Positions 61,480 through 64,000 of a stretch of 64,000 nt of DNA are shown in pieces. The notes under the pieces are model-generated. The model searched no databases. It saw only the letters and a list, made by a program, of their open reading frames with translations, and had not been told where the DNA came from. The position numbers and the translations under genes are program-made. The DNA is taken from positions 1 through 64,000 of the forward strand of contig JAOACS010000028.1 in the NCBI GenBank assembly GCA_026417655.1. The letters run 5' to 3'. This DNA comes from Syntrophobacterales bacterium. Its GTDB lineage: Bacteria > Desulfobacterota > Syntrophobacteria > Syntrophobacterales > Thermodesulforhabdaceae. The stretch's first letter is position 1. Every line of letters begins with the position of its first letter.

Positions 61480-64000
61480 TCAGGTTTTTGAGACCCTGAA
61501 AGACCTTAACACTTTGGGAAGTATTCCTCCATGGAGAACATATTCTACTTCGACACTCGTATCAAGACGGCACACGAGGGAAAACTCAATTTTTCTCCCT
61601 GAAGATGGATGCAAAGCCTCGACAGAGAGAATAGCTCCTGGGAGCTCAGATTGAGGGTTACCCCTTTGCATCGCCTTAGTAAACCCCCTTATGAAGAAGA
61701 TCTCTTCTCCCGTGATGCCTAAACCTTCGGCCGATTCACCAGGAAGAAACTGTAAGGGGATTACTCCCATCCCAATAAGGTTACTTCTGTGAATTCGTTC
61801 AAAACTTTCTGCAATAACAGCCCTAACACCAAGAAGAGCTGTTCCCTTCGCAGCCCAGTCCCGACTGCTTCCCGTGCCATATTCTTTTCCCCCTATTATA
61901 ATGAGAGGCACATTACTTTTACGATAGCGCTCCGAAGCCTCCCACACCGTCATAACTTCTCCGGTTGGGAAATAGACAGTCCATCCACCTGTTCTTTCAG
62001 GGGTCAACCTGTTCTTTAGGCGAAGGTTAGCAAAGGTTCCACGAATCATGACCTCGTGATTGCCCCGCCTCGCTCCATAAGAGTTGAAATCATGAGGTGA
62101 GACCCCCAAGTTTTTTAGATAAACTCCGGCAGGGCTATCCTCAGGTATAGACCCTGCCGGCGAAATATGATCCGTAGTTACAGAGTCTCCAAGAAGGAGA
62201 AGCACCCTAGCTTCCTCAATATCCCCAACTCCAGGGGGTTCTAAAGGCACATTTTCAAGAAAAGAGGGTCTTCTGAGATAGGTTGATTTACTATCCCAGG
62301 GAAAGAGAAGGGAAGATCCATCTGTTCCACCTGCTTCCAGAGAAAGATTTTCCCACAGGTCATCGCCATGGAAAAGATTTTCCCGAAAGATTTCATAATA
62401 CTTCGGATTATTCGACTTTTCAAGAGCCTTAAGTACCTCATCCTTTGATGGCATCAAGTCTTTTAGAAAAACCTCCTTGCCATCCAGGGATAGCCCAATT
62501 GGTTCTCTGGACCAGTCTATGTCAATCCGGCCAGCGAGCGCAAAGGCCACAACCAAAGCCGGTGAGGCGAGAAAGTTTGCTCGCACAGCGGAGTGAATAC
62601 GCCCCTCAAAATTTCTGTTAGCACTGATAACAGCTGCCACAACTAGGTTATTTTCCTTAATGGCCCTCATGACAGATTCTGGAAGAGGACCGCTATTCCC
62701 TATACAGGTAGCACATCCATACCCAACTACGTTAAAACCAAGAGCTTCAAGATCCTCCATTAAACCGAGTTCAGACAGGTAATAATAAACCGATCTAGAG
62801 CCAGGAGCGAAACTGGTTTTTACCCATGGTTTGGGCTTAAGTCCTAGATTGCGTGCATTTCTAGCAAGAAGAGCTGCTGTTATGAGAAGCTCAGGGTTTG
62901 ATGTATTAGTACAACTCGTAATGGAGGCAATAACAACAGAACCATGGCCAATAGTCGATGAATCATTTAGAGAAACGGTAGTATTTATTTCACCTTCAGG
63001 GATCCCATAACCACCCTCCGCTCTTGGTTTTGTAAGCATTTTAGAAAACACTTTGGGAAGATCATCGAGGACAACTCTATCCTGAGGCCTCCTTGGTCCA
63101 GCAACGGATGGAACAGCCCTGGAAAGGTCTATCTCTATGATACGCTCAAACAATATGTTTTCTGGAAACCCTAGATCCTCATCTTCACCATAATGTCCAA
63201 AAATCCCTTGGAGGCGGAAATATTTTTCAATAAGCTTTACAAGCGATGGAGAGCGCCCCGTCTCTAGGAAAAACCCAAGAGTCTTCTCATCGACGGGAAA
63301 GTAACCCATAGTCGCACCGTATTCGGGAGCCATATTGGCTATGGTTGCTCGATCTTGAAAACTGAGCTCTTTAGAAGCCGGCCCAAAAAACTCAACAATT
63401 CTTCCAACGACTCCATGCCTTCTGAGCTCTTCCGTAATAAGGAGCGCCACATCGGTGGCCGAGGATCCCTTCGGAAGGGTACCAAAAAGATAAACTCCTA
63501 CAACCGTAGGAGCAGGGAAGTAATAGGGCTGTCCCACCATCACGGCTTCAGCTTCAATACCACCTATGCCCCAGCCTAGGATCCCAAGGCTATTTACCAT
63601 TGTGGTGTGTGAATCGGTTCCAAAGACCGTGTCGGGAAAAACAACTGCATCTTGAGAGTTCCCGAAAAGGTCTGTCACAACAATCGTTGCGAGGTGTTCG
63701 ATATTGATCTGATGTATAATGCCTTTGCCAGGAGGAACTACAAAAAAGTTAGAAAAGGCGGACTGAGCCCACTTTAAAAATCTATATCTTTCACCATTTC
63801 TCTCAAATTCACGAAGAAGGTTATATCGAAGAGCCTCATCGCATCCCCAGGAATCTACCTGCAGGGAATGATCAATCACAAGATGAACGGGAATCATAGG
63901 ATTTATACGTGATGGCTCTTCCTTCCACTGGACCATTACGTCCCGCATAGCGGCAAGATCTACAACAACGGGAATTCCGGTAAAATCCTGAAGAAGAAGT
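61480..64000 (-). CDS. acnA: Aconitate hydratase A (partial, 5' end outside)
   Basis: The gene is open through the right edge: codons before the internal ATG at 63946-63948 read LLLQDFTGIPVVVDLAAM, the expected continuation of AcnA, so the start lies outside the window. The 4Fe-4S cysteines are in SCTNTSNPEL and GYGCATCIGNSGP. The swivel domain has GSSRDWAAKG. The enzyme interconverts citrate and isocitrate in the TCA cycle. It leads into the macrodomain and NAD-salvage genes. Confidence 0.95.
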   Translation of the reverse strand, partial: LLLQDFTGIPVVVDLAAMRDVMVQWKEEPSRINPMIPVHLVIDHSLQVDSWGCDEALRYNLLREFERNGERYRFLKWAQSAFSNFFVVPPGKGIIHQINIEHLATIVVTDLFGNSQDAVVFPDTVFGTDSHTTMVNSLGILGWGIGGIEAEAVMVGQPYYFPAPTVVGVYLFGTLPKGSSATDVALLITEELRRHGVVGRIVEFFGPASKELSFQDRATIANMAPEYGATMGYFPVDEKTLGFFLETGRSPSLVKLIEKYFRLQGIFGHYGEDEDLGFPENILFERIIEIDLSRAVPSVAGPRRPQDRVVLDDLPKVFSKMLTKPRAEGGYGIPEGEINTTVSLNDSSTIGHGSVVIASITSCTNTSNPELLITAALLARNARNLGLKPKPWVKTSFAPGSRSVYYYLSELGLMEDLEALGFNVVGYGCATCIGNSGPLPESVMRAIKENNLVVAAVISANRNFEGRIHSAVRANFLASPALVVAFALAGRIDIDWSREPIGLSLDGKEVFLKDLMPSKDEVLKALEKSNNPKYYEIFRENLFHGDDLWENLSLEAGGTDGSSLLFPWDSKSTYLRRPSFLENVPLEPPGVGDIEEARVLLLLGDSVTTDHISPAGSIPEDSPAGVYLKNLGVSPHDFNSYGARRGNHEVMIRGTFANLRLKNRLTPERTGGWTVYFPTGEVMTVWEASERYRKSNVPLIIIGGKEYGTGSSRDWAAKGTALLGVRAVIAESFERIHRSNLIGMGVIPLQFLPGESAEGLGITGEEIFFIRGFTKAMQRGNPQSELPGAILSVEALHPSSGRKIEFSLVCRLDTSVEVEYVLHGGILPKVLRSFRVSKT

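Overview
The window reads as chromosome of an anaerobic, didermic (Gram-negative) bacterium, most likely of the Desulfobacterota / former Deltaproteobacteria. Three things suggest this. One block carries DUF4416-yicC-remA(DUF370)-gmk-rlmB, an order I associate with that group. Oxygen-defence genes suit an anaerobe (rubrerythrin, bacteriohemerythrin). Envelope genes suit a diderm (TolC, a SurA-like chaperone, heptose kinase, PilT). Frequent AGG/AGA and ATA codons would fit a thermophile but do not prove it. No rRNA, tRNA, CRISPR array, insertion sequence or phage was seen. Coding density is high and no gene-free stretch exceeds about 290 bases.

Region 1 (1-7.5 kb, minus strand) is an accessory block of large exported proteins. 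It holds an edge-truncated RTX/S-layer-like protein with an N-terminal DUF4214 module, a papain-family protease with a chagasin-like inhibitor domain, BACON repeats and a C-terminal DUF4214, a membrane-anchored cysteine-rich protein with two LDL-receptor class A repeats, and a second secreted DUF4214 protein. Three of the four share DUF4214. This is the best candidate for an undescribed surface system.

Region 2 (7.7-18.1 kb) holds a plus-strand dsbC-like/rubrerythrin/alpha-glucan phosphorylase/CDP-alcohol transferase group. It converges on a minus-strand tolC-ybjQ-nitroreductase-KamA-like group. A TetR regulator and acpP are divergent from tolC, with an operator-like palindrome between them. 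A lysozyme-like protein and a DsrE-like protein follow.

Region 3 (18.2-32.1 kb, plus strand) is a long housekeeping run: mfd, SurA-like foldase, rodZ, recO, ccdA, TlpA-like thioredoxin, glgC, hemerythrin, yggT, a small Trm112-like gene, heptose kinase, DUF4416, yicC, remA, gmk, rlmB. Region 4 (32.1-43.1 kb) has yggS, a NUDIX hydrolase and a Gre-like factor, then a minus-strand run of UPF0173, PflX-like radical SAM, metallophosphatase, PilT, PilU-like ATPase, ThiE, ThiL, ThiD, hydrolase, secreted unknown and sirtuin.

Region 5 (43.2-57.7 kb) carries a large helicase with a C-terminal exonuclease-like domain lacking two acidic residues, and a molybdopterin oxidoreductase in which Asp occupies an Fe-S cysteine position. 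A PAP2-like protein and a serine hydrolase follow. Then comes a nitrogen module: a clear sigma-54 promoter, amtB, a glnK-type PII gene without Tyr51, and a glutamine amidotransferase. A NIT-domain chemoreceptor, a DUF362 protein and a sigma-54 activator complete the region. Region 6 (57.8-64 kb, minus strand) encodes aconitase (cut by the right edge), a macrodomain protein, nicotinamidase, nicotinate phosphoribosyltransferase and an orphan branched-chain-amino-acid-type binding protein. Three of these form a compact NAD-salvage / ADP-ribose module.
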